This document shows, piece after piece, positions 7,900-17,300 of a stretch of 51,908 bases of DNA. The stretch's first letter is position 1. Every line of letters begins with the position of its first letter. The notes beneath the pieces are model-generated. The model searched no databases. It had not been told where the DNA came from and saw only the letters and a list, made by a program, of their open reading frames with translations. The DNA comes from CAZUGO01 sp964619935 (GTDB taxonomy: Bacteria; Planctomycetota; Phycisphaerae; UBA1845; CAIVHJ01): assembly GCA_964619935.1 (NCBI GenBank), contig CAZUGO010000097.1, forward strand, positions 1-51,908. The letters are read 5' to 3'. Both the position numbers and the translations under genes were made by a program.

Positions 7900-8481
7900 T
7901 CATTGCTGGCGGCGGGTGGTTCCTTTGATCACCACCTGGTCCCAGCCCCAGGGGCTGTGCTCGGTCCAGGTCCACTCCAGGCGATCAGCGGCCAGGAAGG
8001 TGGTCTCGACGGCGTGCTGCATCTTCTTGCCGGCGGCATTCACGCCGCTGCCCTCGGCCCGCAAGGTCTGGTTGTCGTCGCTGATGGTCAACGTGGATTC
8101 GCCGTGCTCGCCGTAGTCGCTGAGGTACCACACCCGGATGGTCTCGGAGATCGGATCCCAGCGATAAACCTCAACGTAATTGGCCCGGTCTGCCCCCGGG
8201 ACGTCGTGCCAGCCTTCGCATTCCAGGGCCAGCCCCCCGAGCAGCCACGCACACTTGAAGCCCCCCTTCATGTAGTTGGAGGCGGCCTGGATGGCGGTGT
8301 CCTGCTCGGTGTACCGGGGCTCGGGGTAGACCACTTCGGCGTTGCCGTACCAGGTGCCGACCAGCCCCTGCAGCCGGGCCATTTCGGGCGGCTGCGTCGG
8401 TTTGGCGAGTTCCAGGCGCTTTGGAGTGGCACACCCTCCTGCCAGCAGCAGTGCAATGACCGGCCAGTGCGGGCGACGCAT
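7900..8481 (-). CDS. lipoprotein, DUF1579-like lipocalin-type domain
   Basis: 193 residues. The signal peptide ends with a clean lipobox LLAGGC, so the protein should be lipid-anchored. The mature part (LQGLVGTWYGNAEVVYPEP..., ASNYMKGGFKCAWLLGGLALECEGWHDVP..., RAEGSGVNAAGKKMQ..., LEWTWTEHSPWGWDQVVIKGT) follows the pattern of DUF1579-like beta-barrel proteins: a GxW start, then strands ending in an E/Q-rich closing strand. Function unknown; members may bind small hydrophobic ligands. The second ATG of an ATGATG pair is chosen because AAGGAG lies 6 bp upstream. Convergent with the FIST gene. Confidence 0.7.
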   Translation of the reverse strand: MRRPHWPVIALLLAGGCATPKRLELAKPTQPPEMARLQGLVGTWYGNAEVVYPEPRYTEQDTAIQAASNYMKGGFKCAWLLGGLALECEGWHDVPGADRANYVEVYRWDPISETIRVWYLSDYGEHGESTLTISDDNQTLRAEGSGVNAAGKKMQHAVETTFLAADRLEWTWTEHSPWGWDQVVIKGTTRRQQ

Positions 8482-8665
8482 CATGGGCTCCTTAGAGGCG
8501 GTGGGTCACGGCGTGGGTCAATCGGACCATGGGGTCTGGGCCCAGAGTTCAGCCGCAAGTACGTTACCGCAAAACTATGGATAGGACCAGTGGCGCTCGA
8601 CCTGCGGTGGCCCCGAGCGGCCCGGAACCGGGTGTTGCGGAATCGGCGCGGGCCTGGCGATCGGG

Positions 8666-8671
8666 TATAGT
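8666..8671 (+). promoter_or_regulatory. -10-like box directly upstream of the ABC ATPase gene
   Basis: TATAGT ends 8 bp before the ATG at 8680. No -35 box at 16-18 bp. Fits a near-leaderless start, like nnrE and scpB in this window. Confidence 0.35.
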
Positions 8672-8679
8672 GGGTGACC

Positions 8680-9630
<951 letters not shown>

Positions 9631-9642
9631 CCCGTCGCCCGA

Positions 9643-10869
9643 TCAAGGCAATTGTCGGACCAGGAGGGCCCCGCCGACCCATCCGGCCTCGCCGCTGCTG
9701 GCCAGGGTGCCGATGGGTGCGCCGCTGGTCCCGTCGTACTCGTCGATCGACGATTCGCTCTGCGTGCCGCCGGTAGTCGCGGTCACCAGCACGAACAGGT
9801 TGCCGTTGGTCCCGAACACCAGGCCCGCCGGCAGGGAAGTGCCGACGGTCTCGACGAACACGCCGAGTTCCTGTCCGGTGGTGCCGTTGAATTCCAGGAT
9901 GCTGACGACGCCGGTACTCGAGTCCTGCTTGGGCAGGTAAATATTGCCGTCGGGACCGAAGGGAATGTCGCTCAGGAAAAAGAGGCCCAGCTCCAAACCG
10001 TCTCCGTCCGGCGGAATGAACTCGCGGATGAACGCGCCGGTATCGGCGGCATACTCCAGCACGCCGGTGGTCGAACTGGTGCCATCGATCACCAGGTTAA
10101 TGACCAGCAGGCGGCCGTCAGGGGTGACGGTCAGCGCCACCGGCAGGTCCAGCCCACCGCTGCCCGCGGGAACCAGCACGCCGACCTGCTGGCCGGTCTC
10201 GATGTTGAATTCCACGATGTCGTCGGCCCGGGCGATCAGCAGCCGGTTTCCGGAAACGGTGATGTCGTTCGGCGAAATGAGGTCGCTGGTGTCTTCGGAA
10301 ACGACGTCGCCGATCCGCGCCCCGGTGGCGCCATCGAACTTGGTCACGGCGCTGGCGGGGTTGTCATGGGCCCCGGACACCGCCACGTACAGGTCGCCGT
10401 TGCCGTCGACGGCCAGGGCGGGTCGCAGCACCGGTCCGGTCTCCACCTCGCGGTTGGTGAATTCAACAAGCGGCCCCAGCACCGCCCCGCTGCCGCTGTC
10501 GAATTCCAACAGCTCGTCGATGCTGCCCAAGTCGAACGCCGAGGCGTTGGCGATGAACAGGTTGCCACCGAACTCCGCGGTGATGGTGGTGTCGTCATTC
10601 AGGGTGACTTGCAGGCTGGGGTCCGAGCCGCTGGCGTCACCGCTGTAGCCCAGGAACGAGTAGCGGGCATTGGCCTCGGCGGTGAGCGTCACGGTGGTTC
10701 CGCTGGCGTAGCTGCCGCCGGCCGGAGTGATCGTGATGGTGCCCGCCGCGGGGGTGAGATTGTTGACCGTCAACTGCACTTGGGTGTTGTTGCCGCCTTG
10801 GGGGCCGCAGCCGGCAGCCGCAATCAGGGCACCGGTCATGGCGTTCAGGCACAGGGTTGGTCGTCGCAT
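9643..10869 (-). CDS. secreted beta-propeller lipoprotein with InlB-type repeat domain
   Basis: 408 residues. Lipoprotein signal with lipobox AAAGC, then an InlB B-repeat-like module (about 35-100: GTITITPAGGSYASGTTVTLTAEANARYSFLGYSGDAS, TITAEF), followed by about six repeats resembling NHL/SMP-30 beta-propeller blades (LLEFDSGSGAVLG, VTKFDGATGARIGDVV, IVEFNIETGQQVGVLV, VLEYAADTGAFIREFI, ILEFNGTTGQELGVFV, IDEYDGTSGAPIGTL). It probably sits on the cell surface and could bind a ligand or partner; no catalytic site is recognised. AAGGA lies 6 bp before the ATG. It separates the two genes of the ABC exporter, in the opposite orientation. Confidence 0.75.
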   Translation of the reverse strand: MRRPTLCLNAMTGALIAAAGCGPQGGNNTQVQLTVNNLTPAAGTITITPAGGSYASGTTVTLTAEANARYSFLGYSGDASGSDPSLQVTLNDDTTITAEFGGNLFIANASAFDLGSIDELLEFDSGSGAVLGPLVEFTNREVETGPVLRPALAVDGNGDLYVAVSGAHDNPASAVTKFDGATGARIGDVVSEDTSDLISPNDITVSGNRLLIARADDIVEFNIETGQQVGVLVPAGSGGLDLPVALTVTPDGRLLVINLVIDGTSSTTGVLEYAADTGAFIREFIPPDGDGLELGLFFLSDIPFGPDGNIYLPKQDSSTGVVSILEFNGTTGQELGVFVETVGTSLPAGLVFGTNGNLFVLVTATTGGTQSESSIDEYDGTSGAPIGTLASSGEAGWVGGALLVRQLP

Positions 10870-11063
10870 GGTTGGTCCTTCGCTAATGAGGTCTGTAATG
10901 GTGATTCGGCCCCAAACGAGAGCCCTTGATTGTTCGCCGGGCCTGGTGGGATGTCAAGCCCTGACGGCCGGCCGCCGGGGACTCGATCTTTGGGCGGCAG
11001 CGGGCTATGCTGTCGCCTTGGGCCTGGACGCCCGGCCGGGTTGTTGGTCCGCTGGATGGTGCG

Positions 11064-12104
11064 ATGGATTCCCCCCACCCGTTGCTGCAACTGATCATGG
11101 CTCGCGTCAGGCAGTTCTTTCGCGAACCGGAGGCCATCTTCTGGACCTATGGATTCCCGCTGCTGATGGTCGTGGGTTTGGGGATTGCCTTCAAGAACAA
11201 GCCTGCCGACGTGTTTGACGTCACCGTGGTCGCCGGCGCAGATGGTGGCCCTGCTGCGAGTGCTTTGTCCGCAGACCAGCGCTTCAAGGTCCAGGTCGCA
11301 CCCGCTGAGCAGGCCTACGACCGCCTGCGCCGCAATCGCACGCCGCTGGTGGTCGCGATGCTGCCCGACGGGAGCTGCGAATACCATTACGATGACAGCA
11401 ATCCGGACAGCCGCATGACCCGGGCCGTGGTGGACGACGCGCTGCAGCGGGCCGCCGGGCGCCGCGATGTGCTGGCGGTGCATGACCACACCGTCGCCGC
11501 TCCCGGTTCGCGGTACATCGACTTTCTGGTCCCAGGATTGATCGGGATGAACCTCATGGGTGGCGGCATGTGGGGCATCGGGTTCGTGCTGGTGGACATG
11601 CGGGTTCGCAACCTGCTGAAGCGGCTGCTCGCCACCCCGATGCGGCGCAGCCATTTTCTGCTGTCGATGGTCGGCTCCCGGGCGCTGTTCTTCTTTCCGG
11701 AGATGGCCGTGTTGATCTTGTTCTCGGTGCTGTTCTTCGACGTGCCGGTGCGCGGCCATCCGCTGGCCTTGGTGGTGGTGGCCTTGTGCGGCACCTTGGC
11801 GTTCGCCGGCCTGGGATTGCTGACCGCCAGCCGGGCTCAACGCATCGAGTCCATTTCAGGGCTGATGAACCTGGTCATGCTGCCGATGTGGCTGATGTCC
11901 GGCATCTTTTTCTCGTCCGATCGGTTTCCCGATGCCCTGCAACCGTTCATCAAGGCCCTGCCGCTGACCCAGTTGATCAATGCCCTGCGCGAGATCATGC
12001 TCGAGGGCGCCGGTCTGGGCTCGCAACTGGTGCCCCTGGGGGTCTTGACCCTGTGGGGGGGCGTTTCGTTCGTGCTGGCCCTGCGCTGGTTCCGCTGGGG
12101 TTGA
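11064..12104 (+). CDS. ABC-2 type transporter permease
   Basis: 346 residues from the ATG at 11064 (preceded by GGATGGTG); a start at 11007 is possible but adds an unlikely leader. One N-terminal membrane helix (IFWTYGFPLLMVVGLGIAF), an extracytoplasmic domain of about 120 residues, then five or six helices (LVPGLIGMNLMGGGMWGIGFVLVDM, FFPEMAVLILFSVLFF, LALVVVALCGTLAFAGLGLL, LMNLVMLPMWLMSGIFFSS, LVPLGVLTLWGGVSFVLAL). The LMNLVMLPMWLMSGIFFSSDRFP segment is the ABC2_membrane hallmark. Likely partner of the ATPase at 8680-9630 in an exporter of unknown substrate. Confidence 0.88.
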   Translation: MDSPHPLLQLIMARVRQFFREPEAIFWTYGFPLLMVVGLGIAFKNKPADVFDVTVVAGADGGPAASALSADQRFKVQVAPAEQAYDRLRRNRTPLVVAMLPDGSCEYHYDDSNPDSRMTRAVVDDALQRAAGRRDVLAVHDHTVAAPGSRYIDFLVPGLIGMNLMGGGMWGIGFVLVDMRVRNLLKRLLATPMRRSHFLLSMVGSRALFFFPEMAVLILFSVLFFDVPVRGHPLALVVVALCGTLAFAGLGLLTASRAQRIESISGLMNLVMLPMWLMSGIFFSSDRFPDALQPFIKALPLTQLINALREIMLEGAGLGSQLVPLGVLTLWGGVSFVLALRWFRWG

Positions 12105-12117
12105 CCGGCGGGCTGAC

Positions 12118-12142
12118 CGCGGCTGGTGCTGGGCCGGCCGCG
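12118..12142. terminator. GC hairpin between convergent genes
   Basis: CGCGGC (12118-12123) pairs with GCCGCG (12137-12142) around a 13-nt loop, exactly between the ends of the permease and the convergent lipoprotein gene. No T-run follows, so a terminator role is only suggested by position. Confidence 0.3.
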
Positions 12143-12847
12143 CTAAGGATCGATGTCGCAGGGATTGACCGTGTCGCGATAACGACCCCAGCTACTGCAG
12201 AATCCTTTCAGCGGATCGACATATCTGTTCAGCAACTCGGGCGCTCCAGCGGCGGTGTCGATCGAGCCGGCGGCCGGGAGCGATCCGTTGAGCCCGCCGC
12301 CCAGGGCATCCACTTCCAGCAGGCCGATGAGCAGGCAGAAGGTGTCCAGGACGTTGGTGCTGCTGCTGCAGGTCGAGTCCGGTTGCGTCGCGGGATCAAT
12401 CAGCAGTTGAAACAGGGTAAACAGGGAGTGCGTGGTGCTGCCGCGCGGCCCACTGGAGACCGTCGCCGAGAACTGGTCCGTGCCGATCAGGGCCTGCAGG
12501 GCCGGGTCGCGCAGCGTGACCGCCACGGCGCCCCGATCATCGGCGATCGCCAGCTCGCCGCCGTCATCCAGCGTGACCTTGAAGGTGGCAAAGCCGGGGT
12601 TGGGAAAGGTGACGGTGGCCGTGGGGCCGGTGGTCGACGACAGCACGCGGTAGTGGCTAAGCGCCCCGGCGGCGGTCCAGACCTCGTAGCTGCCGTGGTC
12701 ATCCTGCACGGCGGCGAGCAGGTCGGCGGCGCCGCCATCGGCCGCCGGTCCGCCGGCGCCCGGGCTGCAGCCGGCCGCGGCCAAGGTCGCCAGCACGGCG
12801 AGCGCTCCGAAGATTCCGGTCAGAAGGGGACTCGGGGGACTCGGCAT
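12143..12847 (-). CDS. lipoprotein of unknown function
   Basis: 234 residues from the ATG at 12847, chosen because AGGAGA lies 7 bp upstream (an in-frame ATG at 12907 has none). Signal peptide with lipobox LAAAGC. The mature part is low in charge and shows beta-rich stretches (YEVWTAAGALSHYRVLSSTTGPTATVTF, FKVTLDDGGELAIADDRGAVAVTLRD) and four or five Cys that could form disulfides. No known domain recognised. Convergent with the ABC permease gene. Confidence 0.65.
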   Translation of the reverse strand: MPSPPSPLLTGIFGALAVLATLAAAGCSPGAGGPAADGGAADLLAAVQDDHGSYEVWTAAGALSHYRVLSSTTGPTATVTFPNPGFATFKVTLDDGGELAIADDRGAVAVTLRDPALQALIGTDQFSATVSSGPRGSTTHSLFTLFQLLIDPATQPDSTCSSSTNVLDTFCLLIGLLEVDALGGGLNGSLPAAGSIDTAAGAPELLNRYVDPLKGFCSSWGRYRDTVNPCDIDP

Positions 12848-13018
12848 CTGGGCTTCTCCTGAACGTGCGGCCGCCGCAAGCCGGCCGCTTGATGTCTGCA
12901 TCGACATGTCGAAAGCGGCTGATGAGCAAGCGCCCGGCTTCTCGGAACCAGCGCGCGCCGCTTGGCCGCCGGAACGTAACTGCCCGATAATCCACCCGTG
13001 CCGCCGCCCGGCAGCCGG

Positions 13019-13047
13019 TTGTCAGCAATGCCGTCCGCCCATAAGAT
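13019..13047 (+). promoter_or_regulatory. candidate promoter of metK
   Basis: TTGTCA (13019-13024), 17 bp, TAAGAT (13042-13047). Start of transcription would be near 13054, giving a leader of about 53 nt. The 11-mer CCCATAAGATA is shared with the promoter proposed at 37030-37058. Confidence 0.5.
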
Positions 13048-13106
13048 ACCCGATTGCGAACCCGGAAATTGCAACCGTCCCCCCCCCATCAGCGAGGAGA
13101 AAGCCG

Positions 13107-14309
13107 GTGAAGAACGCTAATGGACGCGCCCGACATCTGTTCACCTCCGAGTCCGTTTCCATGGGTCATCCCGACAAAGTGGCGGACCAGATCAGTGATG
13201 CCGTTCTGGATGCCATGCTCAGACAAGATCCCAAGTCGCGGGTGGCTTGTGAGACGTTGGTGACCACGGGTATGGCGGTGGTGGCCGGTGAGATTACCAG
13301 CAAAGCCATCGTGGACGTGCCCCGGGTGGTCCGCGATACCATCAAGGAAATCGGCTATACCGACGCCAGAATGGGCTTTGACTCCGAGAGCTGTGCCGTG
13401 ATCATCAGTCTGGACAAACAGTCGCCGGATATCTCCCAAGGGGTCTCCGGCGGCCGGGGCAAACACAAAGCGCAGGGCGCCGGCGACCAGGGCTTGATGT
13501 TCGGTTTCGCCTGCCGCGAAACCGCTGCCTTGATGCCGATGCCGATTCACCTGGCGCACCGGCTGGTCGAGCGACTGGCCCAGGTGCGCCAGGAGGGTGT
13601 GTTGAAGTGGCTGCGGCCCGACAGCAAGAGCCAGGTGACGATTGAGTATCGCAACGGCAAACCGGATCGCGTCCACACGGTGGTGGTCAGCACCCAGCAC
13701 GATGAGTCGGTGTGCGCCGACCGCGGGGCCGGCAATCTGACGCCGGCGGCCCAGAAGCTGATCATCAAGCACGTCATCGAGCCGGTGCTGCCGAAGGGCA
13801 TGGTCAAGGGCAAGATTCGCTATCACATCAACCCCACGGGGCGTTTTGTGGTAGGCGGACCGCAAGGTGACTGCGGCTTGACCGGCCGCAAGATTATTGT
13901 GGATACCTATGGCGGTCGCGGGGCCCACGGCGGTGGGGCCTTCTCGGGTAAGGACCCGAGCAAGGTCGATCGCTCGGCCAGCTACATGGCCCGCTACGTT
14001 GCCAAGAATATCGTCGCCGCCGGCCTGGCGGATGTGTGTGAGGTTCAGTTGGCCTACGCCATCGGCGTGGCCGAGCCGGTCAGCGTGCTGGTGGATACCC
14101 AAGGAACCGGTCGCATTTCGGAGCCGCGCATCGAAGCCTTGGTCCGCGATCACTTTGACTTGACGCCCCAGGGCATCATCAAGACCCTGAATCTGTTGCG
14201 GCCAATCTACAAGCAGACCGCCAGGCACGGGCACTTCGGCCGCACCGGACCGGGTTTCACTTGGGAGAAAACCGACCGGGCCGAAGCCCTCAAACGGGCG
14301 GCGCGCTAG
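13107..14309 (+). CDS. metK: S-adenosylmethionine synthetase
   Basis: 400 residues from the GTG at 13107, which has AGGAG 7 bp upstream; upstream ATGs in the open frame add non-conserved sequence. Diagnostic motifs: FTSESVSMGHPDKVADQISDAVLDA at the N-terminus (ATP and Mg site), the catalytic loop region GVSGGRGKHKAQGAGDQGLMFGFA, RYHINPTGRFVVGGPQGDCGLTGRKIIVDTYGG and GGGAFSGKDPSKVDRSASYMARYVAKNIVAAGLA. It makes S-adenosylmethionine from methionine and ATP in the cytoplasm as a tetramer. No SAM riboswitch could be recognised in the short leader. Confidence 0.97.
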   Translation: MKNANGRARHLFTSESVSMGHPDKVADQISDAVLDAMLRQDPKSRVACETLVTTGMAVVAGEITSKAIVDVPRVVRDTIKEIGYTDARMGFDSESCAVIISLDKQSPDISQGVSGGRGKHKAQGAGDQGLMFGFACRETAALMPMPIHLAHRLVERLAQVRQEGVLKWLRPDSKSQVTIEYRNGKPDRVHTVVVSTQHDESVCADRGAGNLTPAAQKLIIKHVIEPVLPKGMVKGKIRYHINPTGRFVVGGPQGDCGLTGRKIIVDTYGGRGAHGGGAFSGKDPSKVDRSASYMARYVAKNIVAAGLADVCEVQLAYAIGVAEPVSVLVDTQGTGRISEPRIEALVRDHFDLTPQGIIKTLNLLRPIYKQTARHGHFGRTGPGFTWEKTDRAEALKRAAR

Positions 14310-14336
14310 CCCGCTGCCTGGCAGCGCCGCCCCGGC

Positions 14337-17300
14337 TCACCGCGAGACCAGAGACTGCTCCGCCTCGCGGAGGACGTCTTGCAGTTGGCGGGTGTCGACC
14401 TGCGTCATGTCCTGGACGGTGAAGACCACCTGATCGTGCTGCGGGTGGCGGCGCACCTCGGCGGCAGTCCCCAGCCGATCAATCTTGGCAGGCGTGATCA
14501 ATCCCGGGGCGGTGCGCAGCTCCACCCGCAGACCGTGACGGCTGGAGGTTACGATGCGCCCCCACGGCTGAGCCATGGCCGGATGTCGGATGGACACCGC
14601 GGTCTTGCCGTTCCAGTCCACTTCCAGATCGCGCACATTCTTGATCAGCCGGCCGATCAGCTCGGTCAACACCGTCGGCTTCCAGCGGCGTTGCCGCGTG
14701 GAGGCAATGGCCTTCTGCGCGAGATGCCACTTCTTGCCGTCCCGCTTCCAGGGCTCGGCCTCCGCGGACGGCTGTGCTGCCGATCCGACCCACCGGGCGT
14801 AGCCGTCGGCGGCATCCTTGAGAAAGCGGGTGAACGCGGCCGTCTTGATTTCGGCGAGATCGTGGATCCACAGCCGAACCTCGTCGAACTCGCGCTTCTT
14901 GCGGAGTGTCGCCCGTGGCCACCGGCCGTAGATCGGCAGGTCTTCGCGGGCGTCCAGGGTCTTGAGCTGCAGCGCGGCGACGGCCCGCGGTTCCAGGGCC
15001 CGCTTGGCGACCTTGAAGGTGCACTCGAGCAGCCACGGCCCGCGGGTCAGCAGGTGGCAGAACCAGGCGGTCGGTGCGCTGCCGGCGGCCCGCAGTTCAA
15101 CCCGGCTGCGATGGTTCCAGTCTGGTGGTTGGAACCGCCGGGTGCGTTCCAGCGTGTCGACCAGGTACGCCAGCGCGGCCGACTCCCAGCGGGGGCGCTT
15201 GCCGTCGGACGCCAGGCACTCCTGGGTGTGCCAGCGGCGGCCGTCGCGCTCCCACGGCAGCTCCGGACCGCGGGGGGCATCGGTGAGGGTCAGCTTGCCG
15301 CTGATCAGGGCCTGCTGCCGGGCGACGGCGGCCGGCTCGAATCGAGGGCGCTCCTGGTGACGATCGCGCTGCAGCACCTGCTTCAGGATGGTCCCGGTGT
15401 GCGACCCGCTGGCGGAGGCCACGGTTTCGGGCGTACCCGTGGCGACCACTTGACCGCCCTGCTCAGACGCTTCCGGTCCGAGATCGATGATCCAGTCGGC
15501 GGTCTTGATCAAGTCCATGTTGTGCTCGATGCACACCACCGTATTGCCCAGGTCCACCAGCCGATGCAGGACCTCGAGCAACTGGCGGAGGTCTTCAAAA
15601 TGCAGCCCGGTGGTCGGTTCGTCGAGAATGTACACCGTCTTGCCGGTGGACGGCCGGGCCAGCTCGGCGGCGAGTTTGACCCGTTGGGCTTCGCCGCCCG
15701 ACAGGGTGGTGGATGATTGGCCCAACTGCACATACCCCAGGCCGACATCGTGCAGCGTCCGCAGAATGGCCTGGATCTTGGGCACCTGCTCGAAGTGCTG
15801 CAGGGCATCCGAGACCCTCATGTTCAGGCAATCGGCAATGCTCCGGCCCCGGTACTTGACCTCCAGCGTTTCGGGGTTGTAGCGCCGCCCGTCACAGCTT
15901 TCGCAGGTCACCCAGACATCCGGCAGGAAGTGCATTTCGATGCACCTTTCCCCCAGCCCCTCACATTCTTCGCAGCGGCCTCCCGGACGATTGAAGCTGA
16001 AGCGGTTGGCCGAATAGCCGCGTACCCGGGAGTCGGGGAGCCGGGCGTACAGCTCGCGGATGACGTCGAACACCTGAGTGTAGGTGGCGGGATTGCTGCT
16101 GGGCGTCTGGCCGATGGGCGACTGATCGACATTGATGACCTTGTCGACCTGTTTCAACCCGACGATCTCATCGTGGCTGCCGGGCGTGAGTCGTGCCCGG
16201 TGGATGCGGACCGCCATGGCTTTGTACAGGATGTCGTTGATCAGCGAACTCTTGCCGCTGCCCGAGACTCCGGTGACCGCGACAAAACGGCTCAGGGGGA
16301 TGGCGACGTCGACATCGCGGAGATTGTGTTGCCGGGCGCCGCGGATTTCCAGCCGAGGGCCGTTCCGGTCGACCGGGCGGCGGTTGGCGGGCACGGCGAT
16401 GGCCAGTGTGCCGGCCAGGTAGCGCCCGGTGAGCGAACGCCGGCTGCGACGCAAGGCCGCGGGCGTGGCCTGGGCCACAATGGTTCCGCCGGCCGCCCCG
16501 GCCCCGGGACCAAAGTCCAGCACGGTGTCCGCATCGGCGATGACCTCGCGATCGTGTTCGACGATGCACAAGGTGTTGCCGCGATCGCGCAGTTGTCTCA
16601 GGGCCCCGATCAACCGGCGGTTGTCCCGCGGGTGCAGCCCGATGGTGGGCTCATCCAGAACGTACAAGACGCCGGTGAGCCCGCTGCCGATCTGTGACGC
16701 CAACCGAATGCGCTGGGATTCGCCCCCGCTGAGGGTCGCCGCCCCGCGGTGCAGGGTCAGGTAGTCCAATCCGACGTCGACCAGGAACTGCAGCCGGGCG
16801 GTAATCTCCTGGAGCAGTTCTCCCGCGACCTTCCGGGTCACGGCGTCTGCTTTCAGCGACCGCAGGTGGGCCAGGGCCTGCCCCAGCGGCAGGCTGCAGA
16901 GCGCCTGCAGGGTCCGTGCCTGTCCGGCGTCGCCGAAGCGTACGCCGCGGGACAGCGGCCGCAAGCGCGATCCGCCGCACCCTTCGCACGGGACCTCACT
17001 GACCAGGGTTTCCAGGCGCTGGCGGTAGTGCCAACTGGACCGTGTGGCCTGGTCGATTGCCGGAAAGAACCCCTTCCACTGGATGCGGATGGCCTGGCCG
17101 GCCGGCAGCGTCACCGCGATCCACTCGCCGTCGCCGGAACCGTGCAGAAACTGCCGCTGCTGCTCGGGGCTCAACGAGCGCCAGGCGGCCGTGGGGTTGA
17201 TACCGATGCGGTCCAACACGGCGTCAATCAGAGCCCGCAGCAGCGGGTTGCCGCCGAGCGTGCCCCAGGCGGCGATCGCACCGCTGCCTAACCCGAGGGT

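Noticed and set aside
9652..10929. 425-codon plus-strand frame opposite the beta-propeller lipoprotein
   Set aside because: Antisense shadow; the minus strand carries a signal peptide, lipobox and repeats.
13048..13106. SAM riboswitch before metK
   Set aside because: The leader is only about 50 nt and none of the SAM riboswitch core elements were recognised.
12906..13106. N-terminal extension of MetK
   Set aside because: Not family-like; the GTG at 13107 has a proper ribosome site and begins the conserved sequence.
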